A stretch of DNA of 30,477 bases from CAIOJG01 sp964477455 (GCA_964477455.1 CAYZHG010000002.1:1-30477); one strand, 5' to 3'. Counted from the first letter of the stretch, positions 16,409-23,917 are shown. The notes: generated by a model not told the origin, from the sequence alone. Program-made: numbers and translations.

Positions 16409-16747
16409 TTATTTTCGACGTTCTCCAAAAGTGATTTTTCCTTCTTTGTTTTCATCCAGTTCACTGATATAAATGGAACTTGGAAATTTTGGTGATATTT
16501 TAACACCCAATTTATATAAAATTTTTTCAATCGTGTCACCGCATATAATCTTTCGTTTTTCTCCTGTGCGTTTAGACGGTAATAGGGTGATTTCCATTTT
16601 GTCGATATTAGCGGTCAGATAATTAAAAGATTCACAATCGGCTTTTTTTACTAAATCTACTAATTCGATTTTGTCTCGAGAAGATATTTGTGAAACATTT
16701 AAAGCATCAATGACCTCTTGTTTGTTGTATGATTTTTCATCGTCCAT
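16409..16747 (-). CDS. Small orphan protein convergent with the 83-residue gene
   Basis: The 112-residue protein is soluble and charged. Residues 1-55 are helical (SYNKQEVIDALNVSQIS, then SSRDKIELVDLVKKAD); residues 55-112 look like beta strands with ITLLPSKRTGEKRKIICGD and end in a basic tail. The helix part (SSRDKIELVDLVKKADCES) has a loose resemblance to residues 14-37 of the protein encoded convergently at 16153-16404, but too weak to claim homology. No enzyme motif is seen. The gene has no good promoter of its own that I can place with confidence. Confidence 0.55.
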   Translation of the reverse strand: MDDEKSYNKQEVIDALNVSQISSRDKIELVDLVKKADCESFNYLTANIDKMEITLLPSKRTGEKRKIICGDTIEKILYKLGVKISPKFPSSIYISELDENKEGKITFGERRK

Positions 16748-16812
16748 ATATTAGCATTTGAATGATTAAAATTTGTTTATAATTCAAAACCTAGATCTAT
16801 TGTAGGCTATTA

Positions 16813-16827
16813 TTGAAGTTCCTTCAA
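16813..16827. other. Short perfect hairpin upstream of mraZ
   Basis: TTGAAG, a three-base loop TTC and CTTCAA form a 6-bp perfect inverted repeat. No T-run follows directly, so it does not look like a terminator. It lies in the 257-base gap between 16747 and 17005, which also holds the DnaA box and the MraZ-type repeat array. A protein-binding palindrome is as likely as an RNA hairpin. Confidence 0.3.
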
Positions 16828-16861
16828 GCGTTATTTAATTATTCTAAATTAAGTTGTCACG

Positions 16862-16870
16862 TTATCCACA
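16862..16870 (+). promoter_or_regulatory. Perfect DnaA box (TTATCCACA)
   Basis: TTATCCACA equals the strong E. coli-type DnaA box consensus. It lies 70 bases upstream of the mraZ -35 box in non-coding DNA. It is alone: no second box is seen nearby, so this is not an origin on this evidence. One chance match per window of this size is expected, so its position, not its presence, makes it notable. Confidence 0.35.
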
Positions 16871-16913
16871 GGCCATTGATTTGGTCTGTTTTTTATTGTT
16901 ATTAGCCAAAATT

Positions 16914-16993
16914 CACTTGGTGCAAGTTGGAAAAAAGTGTTGACCGATGTATTAAAGTGGTGTAAAATGGAAAGCAGTGGAGAAAAGTGGTGA
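16914..16993 (+). promoter_or_regulatory. MraZ-type operator array: eight 10-bp direct repeats
   Basis: Cut every ten bases from 16914, the sequence reads CACTTGGTGC, AAGTTGGAAA, AAAGTGTTGA, CCGATGTATT, AAAGTGGTGT, AAAATGGAAA, GCAGTGGAGA, AAAGTGGTGA. TG falls at the same place in all eight, TGG in six, and AAAGTG is exact in three. MraZ is known to bind direct repeats of a TGGGN-type box at 10-bp spacing in Enterobacteria, and AAAGTGK plus three bases in Mollicutes; the array fits the latter remarkably well. It covers the whole core promoter and ends 11 bases before the mraZ ATG, so binding should shut off transcription. Confidence 0.8.
16940..16968 (+). promoter_or_regulatory. mraZ-rsmH-ftsL promoter embedded in the operator array
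   Basis: TTGACC at 16940-16945 and TAAAAT at 16963-16968 are spaced by 17 bases, with TG directly before the -10. Transcription would begin near 16975, about 30 bases before the mraZ ATG. Both hexamers lie inside the 10-bp repeat array. Confidence 0.65.
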
Positions 16994-17004
16994 ATTTTCA
17001 TGAT

Positions 17005-17436
17005 ATGTTTATCGGTGAATACGCTCACAATTTAGATGAAAAAGGGCGGTTGGCCATACCGGTCAAATTTCGTCGTGATTTATCTAAAGGTGCTGTCGTC
17101 ACCCGCGGTCTTGATAACTGTTTATTTCTCTATACTAAAACCGAATGGGAAAAGTTGGCAGAAAAATTGTCTGTCTTGCCAATTAGTCAGTCTAACAGTC
17201 GTGCTTTTTCTCGTTTGATGTTGGCTGGTGCTATGGAAGTGGAAATTGATAAACAGGGTCGTGTAGTACTACCAGAATATTTACGCGAGTTTGCTGGTTT
17301 GAAGAAAAATATTGTTTTAGCTGGTCTTTATAACCGTGCTGAAATCTGGGATGAAGAAAAGTGGAAGACATACAAAACTCAGACAGAAACTAATAGTAAT
17401 GAAATCGCCGAGAAGATGGCGGAACTAGGAATATAA
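17005..17436 (+). CDS. mraZ: Transcriptional regulator MraZ
   Basis: The 143-residue protein starts MFIGEYAHNLDEKGRLAIP, the invariant family N-terminus. It contains two SpoVT/AbrB-like half-domains: LAIPVKFRRDL and GRVVLPEYLREFAGL. MraZ forms a ring-shaped oligomer that binds repeated boxes ahead of its own gene and represses the division and cell-wall cluster. An in-frame GTG at 16987 would add six residues but lies within the repeat array and next to the predicted transcription start, so I reject it. The stop is one base before rsmH. The operator array directly upstream makes autoregulation very likely. Confidence 0.95.
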   Translation: MFIGEYAHNLDEKGRLAIPVKFRRDLSKGAVVTRGLDNCLFLYTKTEWEKLAEKLSVLPISQSNSRAFSRLMLAGAMEVEIDKQGRVVLPEYLREFAGLKKNIVLAGLYNRAEIWDEEKWKTYKTQTETNSNEIAEKMAELGI

Positions 17437-17437
17437 T

Positions 17438-18340
17438 ATGAGACATGTACCCGTGCTACTGAATGAAGTTCTAGAGGGGTTGAACTTAAATAAAAATAGT
17501 AAAGTGATTGACTGTACTTTAGGTGACGCTGGTCATAGTGAGGCGATTTTGGATAAAGTTGGTCCAAAAGGAAAATTATTGGGTATTGATGCGGATCCAG
17601 AATCATTGTTGAGAGCAAAGAGAAATTTGTATCGTTATGAGAACCAAGTAACTTTTGTCCGAGATAACTTTGTAAATTTAAAAGAAATAGTTTCGGTCAA
17701 TAATTTTGAAAATGCGAATGCAATTTTAATTGATCTAGGTTGGTCCACTCCACAATTCAAAGAACGCGGTCGGGGATTCAGTTTTGAAAACGATGAACCA
17801 CTTGATATGCGCTACGGTGGTGTAACTGGTGAAACTGCGACGGATATAATCAATGAATATAGTGAAGCGGAATTGGAAAAAATATTGCGTTATTATGGAG
17901 AAGAAAATTTAAGTCGAGAAGTTGCCAAAGAAATTGTCGGAGCCAGAGCGGTGAATCGGATTGATCATACTGCACCACTGGTCGAAATTATTTTGGGAGT
18001 TTATCGTCGTAAATTAAAAACAACAAAAGAAATTCCCTGGGTAGGAGGAATTCATCCCGCGACAAAGGTTTTTCAAGCGCTGAGAATCGCGGTTAACAAA
18101 GAATTGGAAGTGATTAAACAAGTTTTACCTGAAGCAATCGATGCTTTGGTGAGTGGAGGCCGATTGGCGGTAATCACATTTCATTCATTAGAGGATCGAA
18201 TCGTAAAGCAATATTTTGTAAAAACACAAAATAAAACAATCAGAATTATAAATAAAAAACCGTTAATCGCCAGTGAGGAAGAACTCGCAAATAATCCAAG
18301 TAGTCGTAGTGCTAAATTAAGAATTATTGAAAAGATCTAA
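17438..18340 (+). CDS. rsmH: 16S rRNA (cytosine-1402-N4)-methyltransferase RsmH
   Basis: The 300-residue protein begins HVPVLLNEVLEGL and has the SAM-binding motif VIDCTLGDAGHSEAIL (23-38), GIDADPESL, ILIDLGWSTPQ, the RsmH-specific RGFSFENDEPLDMRY, and AVITFHSLEDRIVKQYF near the end. It methylates N4 of C1402 in the 30S P site. Family members are usually 300-315 residues, so it is complete. An AGGA sits eight bases before the ATG. The usual motif SSPQ is present as STPQ. It is the second gene of the dcw cluster, one base after mraZ and six bases before the ftsL-like gene. Confidence 0.96.
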   Translation: MRHVPVLLNEVLEGLNLNKNSKVIDCTLGDAGHSEAILDKVGPKGKLLGIDADPESLLRAKRNLYRYENQVTFVRDNFVNLKEIVSVNNFENANAILIDLGWSTPQFKERGRGFSFENDEPLDMRYGGVTGETATDIINEYSEAELEKILRYYGEENLSREVAKEIVGARAVNRIDHTAPLVEIILGVYRRKLKTTKEIPWVGGIHPATKVFQALRIAVNKELEVIKQVLPEAIDALVSGGRLAVITFHSLEDRIVKQYFVKTQNKTIRIINKKPLIASEEELANNPSSRSAKLRIIEKI

Positions 18341-18346
18341 GCCAAT

Positions 18347-18709
18347 ATGTCCTACAAACGTCAAGTACAAGCCCATTATCACAATTTTATTCATGCTTTG
18401 CGTACTATTTCTATGCCCGATTGGCTTAGCGGTAGGGCGATGCGAGCAGGTTTGTTAGGTGTGGTGGTATTTATGTCTGTGGCATATATGGTAAGGGTAA
18501 ATTCAGCCGCTACAAGAGGGTATGAAGCACATGCGTTAGAAAATAAAATCAGTGAAATGCATGCTGACCTTCAGAGTTTACAGATTAAAATTGCCGATGC
18601 CGGTTCAATGAACACCATTGAAAAGAATTTGCCAAAAATGAACTTAGTGGTAGTTGAAGATTATCAAAGATACAATATTTCCGGTGGTGTAGTGGCGATA
18701 GCAAAATAA
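18347..18709 (+). CDS. FtsL-like bitopic division protein
   Basis: The 120-residue protein has a cytoplasmic N-terminal part of 30 residues, one transmembrane helix (about 31-49, MRAGLLGVVVFMSVAYM), then an external coiled coil (about 58-85, ALENKISEMHADLQSLQIKI) and a short tail. Size, topology and its place straight after rsmH match FtsL, which recruits FtsB/FtsQ and links the divisome to septal wall synthesis. FtsL sequences are poorly conserved, so the name rests on synteny and layout. The usual ftsI gene does not follow; a terminator does. Confidence 0.65.
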   Translation: MSYKRQVQAHYHNFIHALRTISMPDWLSGRAMRAGLLGVVVFMSVAYMVRVNSAATRGYEAHALENKISEMHADLQSLQIKIADAGSMNTIEKNLPKMNLVVVEDYQRYNISGGVVAIAK

Positions 18710-18717
18710 TATCCTTT

Positions 18718-18750
18718 AAAATCCGCTAGTTGGCGGATTTTTTATTTTAC
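18718..18750 (+). terminator. Intrinsic terminator of the mraZ-rsmH-ftsL unit
   Basis: AAAATCCGC and GCGGATTTT form a perfect 9-bp stem around a six-base loop, followed by a T-rich run. It starts nine bases after the ftsL-like stop codon and separates that unit from the next promoter. Confidence 0.9.
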
Positions 18751-18758
18751 AAAATTTG

Positions 18759-18767
18759 TGGTATAAT
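18759..18767 (+). promoter_or_regulatory. Extended -10 promoter for the membrane protein-clpC-like operon
   Basis: TGGTATAAT, identical to the boxes at 1987 and 29730, lies 19 bases before the ATG at 18787. Predicted transcription start near 18774, leader about 13 nt. It is just downstream of the terminator. Confidence 0.65.
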
Positions 18768-18786
18768 AATTTCATAAATAATACTT

Positions 18787-19143
18787 ATGTGGTTGTTGAT
18801 TATTCAAAGTATTTTATTTGATGCAATTGTGGATATTTTTTATTTTCCGCTTTGGTGGTATACCGGCGGTGTTTTGCATTCATTGAAATGGTGTGTTAGT
18901 TTTTTTCTGTCTGGAAACCAAACTTTGGCACCAGGTTTATGGCTAAAAAATATTTTTGTACCAATGTTTGGGCAATATGATTGGCAGGGACGTATTATTA
19001 GTTTTTTTATGCGTTTTATCCAAGTTTGCTTACGATCAATCGCTCTATTTATCTGGTTGTTGGTTTGTGTAGTTTTGTTTTTTGTTTGGTTATCATTACC
19101 GGTGTTTGTGGTGATTGGTTTTATAATGTCATTTTCAAAATAA
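18787..19143 (+). CDS. Hydrophobic membrane protein upstream of the ClpC-like gene
   Basis: The 118-residue protein has about three to four membrane segments: residues 2-22, possibly 25-42, and two closely spaced ones within 73-115 (RSIALFIWLLVCVVLFFVWL and LPVFVVIGFIMSF). A central loop holds GLWLKNIFVPMFGQYDWQGR. No family is recognised. It is three bases before the ClpC-like ATPase gene and shares its promoter, so it may form a membrane complex with that ATPase; this is inferred from operon structure alone. Confidence 0.65.
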   Translation: MWLLIIQSILFDAIVDIFYFPLWWYTGGVLHSLKWCVSFFLSGNQTLAPGLWLKNIFVPMFGQYDWQGRIISFFMRFIQVCLRSIALFIWLLVCVVLFFVWLSLPVFVVIGFIMSFSK

Positions 19144-19146
19144 TTT

Positions 19147-21942
19147 ATGTTATTTGATAAGCCAGAAGCAATTTCATTATTGTTCTGCCCAACGTGTAAA
19201 GCGACTGGTTTTATTGGTTTTAATAAGTGCAAAGAGTGTGGCGGAATGTCGGTTGGTCATTTTGTTCGCGGCCACTGGTTGTTTTGGTTTTTTCCTTTGA
19301 CACGCTATCATCTCAATTTGGCCAAAGCTCGTCGCATTTTTTTTAAAGTTCGATTTATCTCGCTCTTACTTTTATGGTTAAATGCTTGGGGGTGGGGAAC
19401 ATTATTTTTATATAAAAAAGGATTGTTTTCCAACGTTGAACAACTATTGAATTGGACAAATTCGCGTTCCTTAATTCAAAATTTGAAAGGTATTGAGGGG
19501 TTGTTGATTTATAGCGGTTTAGCAATATTGTTGTATCTATGGTACCGAGCAATAGTAGAAAGAATTAAAAAAGACAATGTTGAGCGTTATCACTATAGTC
19601 AATACGGAGACAATAAAGAGTTCGACGAAAAAGTAATCGTAAGCGATTGGCGTCAAGCCAAAAAAATAAAATCCAGAAAAAAAATTAATGTTGCCGATAC
19701 ATTTACGGACGAAGCTCTCACTGTACTGGGAGAGGCTTATTTGATAGCCGACAAGACGGGTCATGATAGTGCCACCCCAGAGCATCTTTTTTATGCTTTG
19801 CTTTCTTCCAATCGTATTGCAAATATTTTTACACGATTGGCCATACCAGCCAGTTCACTCCAAAAAACTTTGGCAGATGTTTTGGGGGCCACAAATATTT
19901 CCAATGGTCAAAAAGATAAATTTACCATGCCTTTGATTTCTTCAGAATTTCAACAAATTTTATTCTCTTCTTATGAAGAAGCATATAGTGCTCATCAGGA
20001 ATATGTTAGTGTGACAGAATTATTATTATCAACCATAAAACAGTCTGTAAAATTACAGGAAATTTTATTTGATTTAGCAGTTGATAAACAAAAATTATTA
20101 AATGTAGTGGAATGGGCAAGAATTAGAGAGCGCTTGTACCGTCAATATATTAAATTTCATGCGGCGGCGGCGGGAAGATCAAAAACTGGTATGGACAAAG
20201 CGATGACTGCTGTTCAGACTCCTTTTTTAAATAATTTTAGTGATGATTTGACACTGTTGGCGCAATTTGGAAATTTGGAAAGTTGCATTGCTCGTGAAAA
20301 TGAAATTGAAGAAATAGTTCGTATCGTAGAAGGGGGAGGGCAAAATGTTATTTTGGTTGGCGATAGTGGCGTTGGTAAAAATAGCATCATAGCTGGTTTG
20401 GCACAAAAAATGGTGGAAGATGATGTACCGGCTCGCTTGCAAGACAAACGTTTGGTGCGCTTAAGTGTTCCAAAATTATTAGCAGGAACAACCCCAGCAG
20501 GAGCAGTAGAACGCTTGATTGGAATTATGCAAGATATTGGTCGCTCTGGAAATGTAATATTATTTATAAATAATATTCATGAATTAACAGGTGTGTCTGC
20601 TGGTGGCGAAAGTGGCAGTTTGGACGTTGCGGGAACTCTGAATGAATATTTGGGAAGCGGTCGTTTTCTTACTTTTGCGACAACTACTCAGGACGAATAT
20701 TCTCGTCATATTGTTGGATCTCCTCTAAGTAATTTGTTCGCTAAAGTTGAAATAAAAGAAATGGATGAAAATCAAGCTATCCAAGTGTTGGAATCAAAAG
20801 TTGGCAATATTGAATATAAACAAAATGTATTTTTTTCTTATGATGCCGTAGCAAAATCCGTACAACTGGCGATGAGATTTCTACACGAATCTTATTTGCC
20901 TGGTAGTGCGCAAGAGCTTATGACTGAAGCGGCTTCATATGCGCGCAGTAAAAAAGGTTTGAATAGTTTTGTAACTGGAGAAGAAGTAGCGGCGATTGTT
21001 GCTCAAAAAACCGGCGTACCAGTCAATACTGTTTCGGCTGATGAAAGTACCAAATTGATGCACTTGGAGGAAGAAATGCACAAACGTGTAATTGGTCAAG
21101 TTGAAGCGGTAGATTTGGTGGCCAATGCTTTGCGTCGTGCTCGTGCTGAAATTAGATCGTCCAAGCGACCGATTGCCAATTTCTTGTTTTTAGGACCAAC
21201 TGGTGTTGGTAAAACTGAATTGGCCAAGACCATTGCAGAGATATATTTTGGAGGCGAAGAACGCATGGTACGTTTGGATATGAGTGAGTATCAAGACAAA
21301 AGTAGTATATATCGTTTGATAGGTACTCCTGGTGAAAAGGGTAGTGGTATGTTGACCGAAGCTATTCGTCGCAGTCCATTTTCATTATTATTATTAGATG
21401 AAATGGAAAAAGCCGACAAAGATATATTAAATTTATTTTTGCAGGTTATGGATGATGGTCGTCTTACCGATAGTGTTGGTAGGGTAGTAGATTTTACCAA
21501 CGTAATTTTGATAGCTACTGCTAACGCTGGTACAGCTTATGTGCAGGAGCAATTGCGTGCGGGTGTGACTTCTGAGATTATTAAAGATAAATTGTTGCAC
21601 GGTGAGCTGAAACAATATTTCCGTCCAGAATTTTTAAATCGTTTTGACGGTATCGTATTATTTAAAGCTTTGAATCGTGAAGATATTATTAAAATTGCCG
21701 GTCTGATGCTTAAACGAGTGGCCAGTGATTTGGAGGCCAAAGGTATTGAATTGAAAATTGAGCCAGCCGCTATGGAATTTTTGGCTGACGTTGGTTTTGA
21801 TCCAGAATTTGGTGCCCGTCCTATGCGTCGTGCCCTACAAGAAAAAGTTGAAAATCAATTAGCAGAACTATTAATTTCTGGTAAATTAAAACGTCGTGAT
21901 ACAGTGGTGATTGGTCAGGGGGGAGAAATCAAGATAGTTTAA
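19147..21942 (+). CDS. Membrane-tethered ClpC-like AAA+ ATPase with zinc ribbon
   Basis: The 931-residue protein is built of a four-cysteine zinc ribbon (C14, C17, C28, C31), two membrane helices (about 69-88 and 117-135), a Clp N-domain (from about 183), and two AAA+ modules. AAA-2 is intact: GPTGVGKT (K689), LLLLDEMEKA (D751, E752), the arginine-containing RPEFLNRFD, and the C-terminal ClpB-D2-small domain. AAA-1 is degenerate: the P-loop is GDSGVGKNS (Asn412 in place of Ser/Thr) and the Walker B is LFINNIHELTG (Asn475-Asn476 in place of Asp-Glu). No long coiled-coil middle domain is seen, so it is not ClpB. It probably unfolds or disassembles proteins at the membrane, driven by the second ring only. 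No clpP is in the window. Confidence 0.85.
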   Translation: MLFDKPEAISLLFCPTCKATGFIGFNKCKECGGMSVGHFVRGHWLFWFFPLTRYHLNLAKARRIFFKVRFISLLLLWLNAWGWGTLFLYKKGLFSNVEQLLNWTNSRSLIQNLKGIEGLLIYSGLAILLYLWYRAIVERIKKDNVERYHYSQYGDNKEFDEKVIVSDWRQAKKIKSRKKINVADTFTDEALTVLGEAYLIADKTGHDSATPEHLFYALLSSNRIANIFTRLAIPASSLQKTLADVLGATNISNGQKDKFTMPLISSEFQQILFSSYEEAYSAHQEYVSVTELLLSTIKQSVKLQEILFDLAVDKQKLLNVVEWARIRERLYRQYIKFHAAAAGRSKTGMDKAMTAVQTPFLNNFSDDLTLLAQFGNLESCIARENEIEEIVRIVEGGGQNVILVGDSGVGKNSIIAGLAQKMVEDDVPARLQDKRLVRLSVPKLLAGTTPAGAVERLIGIMQDIGRSGNVILFINNIHELTGVSAGGESGSLDVAGTLNEYLGSGRFLTFATTTQDEYSRHIVGSPLSNLFAKVEIKEMDENQAIQVLESKVGNIEYKQNVFFSYDAVAKSVQLAMRFLHESYLPGSAQELMTEAASYARSKKGLNSFVTGEEVAAIVAQKTGVPVNTVSADESTKLMHLEEEMHKRVIGQVEAVDLVANALRRARAEIRSSKRPIANFLFLGPTGVGKTELAKTIAEIYFGGEERMVRLDMSEYQDKSSIYRLIGTPGEKGSGMLTEAIRRSPFSLLLLDEMEKADKDILNLFLQVMDDGRLTDSVGRVVDFTNVILIATANAGTAYVQEQLRAGVTSEIIKDKLLHGELKQYFRPEFLNRFDGIVLFKALNREDIIKIAGLMLKRVASDLEAKGIELKIEPAAMEFLADVGFDPEFGARPMRRALQEKVENQLAELLISGKLKRRDTVVIGQGGEIKIV

Positions 21943-21944
21943 TT

Positions 21945-23003
21945 ATGATTTATTTTATAGTAGCAACTTTATTAAGTTTGATACTAACCTTAATTGTTAA
22001 GAATCTAGCTAAAAAATTAAATATTTTTGATTATCCAGATAAAGAAAGAAAATGGCATGATCATCTGACGCCACTACTTGGTGGGTCTGCGATTTTTATA
22101 TCTTTTTGGTTGATAGTTTTTTATTTATATAATTTTAGTGGCATTGTATTTAAAAATTTTAATGCTAAACAATTAATTCTATTTTTTATTGCCGGATTAG
22201 TTTTGATGGTCGTTGGTTATTGTGATGATAAATACAAAATTTTTTATCAATACCGTTTATTATTTTCAGCATTAGCCGTTTTGTTAGTTTTAGCCGGTGG
22301 GTTAAATTTCGATGGTATTACCAATCCTTTCGGAGGAACAATTGGATTAGATTTTTGGAAAATTCAAACCTCGTATTTTGGTACTATTTTGGTAGGGGTG
22401 GAAATTTTGGTATTCTTGTGGTTGATGGGCATGATTTACACTGTTAAAATTTTGGACGGTTTGGATGGGTTGGCTACCGGAGTTGTAATGATTGGCGCAT
22501 TGTCTGTCGCGGCACTGGCTGGCGGTTCAACAAAATTTTTCCAGCCAGATGTTTCGCTGGTTGCGTTGGTGTTGGCCGGTAGTTGTCTTGGATTTTTGTT
22601 TGTAAATTTTTATCCGGCAAAAATATTTTTAGGGGAAGGTGGCGGGCAGTTTTTGGGTTTGATGTTGGGAGTTATTGCTATCATAGCGGGAAGTAAAATT
22701 GCTACCGCTTTGCTAGTAATGGCTGTTCCGATTATTGATTTAATTTGGGTTGTTAGCTCTCGTTTGGCCAATGGACAATCAATCTCCCAAGGAGATCGTC
22801 GCCACTTGCATTTTCGCTTGGTTGATATTGGCTTCAAACATTGGCAAGCAGTTTTGGTTTTTTATGGTTTTTCTGCGCTGTTTGGTTTTTCTGCGCTATA
22901 TATGAGCAGTAAATTCAAAATTTTCTCACTATTAATTTTGGTTATTGGTATTATTATATTGGAGATCTCTATATATAATCGACAAAAATATGTTAACAAA
23001 TAA
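21945..23003 (+). CDS. UDP-HexNAc:undecaprenyl-phosphate HexNAc-1-P transferase (WecA/TagO-like)
   Basis: The 352-residue polytopic protein belongs to the MraY/WecA family. Landmarks are GYCDDKYK (D94, D95), VKILDGLDGLATG (D171, D174), PAKIFLGEGGGQFLG (225-239), and GDRRHLHFRLVDIG (283-296). The last motif is of the WecA/TagO type; MraY would have a three-His loop, so GlcNAc-1-phosphate (or a related sugar) is the likelier substrate than MurNAc-pentapeptide. It starts synthesis of a lipid-linked glycan at the cytoplasmic face. GEGG replaces the GDTGS found in model enzymes; I believe this is common in Patescibacteria. It begins three bases after the ClpC-like gene. Confidence 0.85.
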   Translation: MIYFIVATLLSLILTLIVKNLAKKLNIFDYPDKERKWHDHLTPLLGGSAIFISFWLIVFYLYNFSGIVFKNFNAKQLILFFIAGLVLMVVGYCDDKYKIFYQYRLLFSALAVLLVLAGGLNFDGITNPFGGTIGLDFWKIQTSYFGTILVGVEILVFLWLMGMIYTVKILDGLDGLATGVVMIGALSVAALAGGSTKFFQPDVSLVALVLAGSCLGFLFVNFYPAKIFLGEGGGQFLGLMLGVIAIIAGSKIATALLVMAVPIIDLIWVVSSRLANGQSISQGDRRHLHFRLVDIGFKHWQAVLVFYGFSALFGFSALYMSSKFKIFSLLILVIGIIILEISIYNRQKYVNK

Positions 23004-23466
23004 AAATCAGGAAGCCAAAAAATGGCAAATGTATATTATTGGATTGATTATTATCTTAACTATTTTTTTGAAATTGTATTATACGTTTTATTTGCCTAAA
23101 TTAACTATCAAAGTAAACGATAAGACCTTCAATGTGTTGATGGCGAATAATATGAAAACTTGGGAAAAGGGTTTGGGTGGACGCAAAAATTTGGGTAAAT
23201 ATGACGGAATGCTCTTTGTTTTTCCAGAAATTAAACAACATGTATTTATAATGAGAGGGATGCAATTTCCAATAGATATTATTTGGTTTAAGAATGGCTT
23301 GATTGTAGATATAGCGCCAAACATTTCACCGGAACCTGGCAAAGCAGATGAAGAATTTACTTTGTATCCAGCTAGAGATGCTTCTGATCGAGTTTTGGAA
23401 TTATCAGCAGGATCGGTTGAAAAATTTAACCTTAAAATTGGTGATAAGTTGGAGATTTTGAGGTAG
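22990..23466 (+). CDS. DUF192 family protein with N-terminal anchor
   Basis: The 158-residue protein has one membrane helix (about 13-34), then a DUF192 domain with WEKGLGGRKNL, DGMLFVFPE, and FIMRGMQFPIDIIWFKNGLIVDI. DUF192 is a small beta-barrel of unknown function, usually exported. ATG 22990 gives a typical short basic start; the frame runs further up to 22945 inside the transferase gene, which I consider non-coding. It overlaps the transferase gene by 14 bases, indicating coupling. Confidence 0.85.
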   Translation: MLTNKNQEAKKWQMYIIGLIIILTIFLKLYYTFYLPKLTIKVNDKTFNVLMANNMKTWEKGLGGRKNLGKYDGMLFVFPEIKQHVFIMRGMQFPIDIIWFKNGLIVDIAPNISPEPGKADEEFTLYPARDASDRVLELSAGSVEKFNLKIGDKLEILR

Positions 23467-23491
23467 GTTAAGCAAAAACAGGTCGTCTCTC

Positions 23492-23519
23492 TTGACATTT
23501 CATTTATTTTTGTTATAAT
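23492..23519 (+). promoter_or_regulatory. Strong rplU promoter
   Basis: TTGACA at 23492-23497 and TATAAT at 23514-23519 are both perfect, spaced by 16 bases, and TG at 23511 makes the -10 an extended one. It is the best promoter in the window. Predicted start near 23526, leaving a leader of about 70 nt. Confidence 0.85.
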
Positions 23520-23544
23520 TAACACGTTTTATATCTAAAGTAAG

Positions 23545-23580
23545 CCCAACTAGGACAACTTCGATGGACTAGAAAATGGG
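23545..23580 (+). promoter_or_regulatory. Possible folded leader before rplU
   Basis: CCCA (23545-23548) can pair with TGGG (23577-23580), and CTAG (23550-23553) with CTAG (23569-23572), around GACAACTTCGATGGA. The helices are short, so the support is weak, but the 70-nt leader is long for a window where other leaders are 0-30 nt. Ribosomal-protein leaders for L21 exist in other phyla; I cannot match this one to them. Confidence 0.3.
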
Positions 23581-23596
23581 TATTTAAGTTCAAATT

Positions 23597-23917
23597 ATGA
23601 TCTCTATTATTGCAACTGGCGGAAAACAATATATTGTTAAATCCGGTGAAAAATTCAAATTCGAAAAATTAAAAGTAGACGGTATCGATGTTTTGGCTGA
23701 TACAGATTTCACATTCGACAAAGTGCTTTTGAAAGCTGATGAAGAAGGAAATTTGGTAGAATTAGGAAAACCATACTTAGAAGGCGAAACAGTAAAAGCC
23801 AAAGTTTTAAGACAAGGAAAGACTCGCACTTTACGCGTTGAGAAGTTTAAGAGTAAAGTTCGTTTTCATAAAGTACACGGTCAGAGACAGAGATTCACTG
23901 AAGTGCAAATCGTTTAA
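23597..23917 (+). CDS. rplU: 50S ribosomal protein L21
   Basis: The 106-residue protein has the typical bL21 beginning IIATGGKQYIVKSGE, central DKVLLKADEEGNLVELGKPYLEGETVKAKVL, and the basic C-terminal block RVEKFKSKVRFHKVHGQRQRFTEVQI. It binds 23S rRNA domain V region in the large subunit. The length is normal. rpmA (L27) normally follows directly in bacteria but is missing here; the gene ends in a multi-helix terminator. Confidence 0.96.
   Translation: MISIIATGGKQYIVKSGEKFKFEKLKVDGIDVLADTDFTFDKVLLKADEEGNLVELGKPYLEGETVKAKVLRQGKTRTLRVEKFKSKVRFHKVHGQRQRFTEVQIV

Noticed and set aside
16153..16747. Toxin-antitoxin pair
   Set aside because: The two small genes are convergent, not co-directional, and neither has a toxin or DNA-binding motif I can recognise.
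16748..16756. Minus-strand extended -10 box (TGCTAATAT) for the 16409-16747 gene
   Set aside because: The box abuts the start codon, so transcription would begin inside the gene; the next Met is around residue 51.
16758..16783. Second plus-strand promoter (TTGAAT and TATAAT) for mraZ
   Set aside because: The 14-base spacer is too short for good sigma-70 function and a much better promoter lies downstream.
16987..17004. GTG start of mraZ at 16987
   Set aside because: It would add six residues not found in MraZ proteins, and the codon lies inside the repeat array near the predicted transcription start; ATG 17005 gives the invariant MFIGEY start.
16748..17004. Replication origin
   Set aside because: Only one DnaA box is present and no dnaA or dnaN gene is near, so the evidence does not go beyond a regulatory site.
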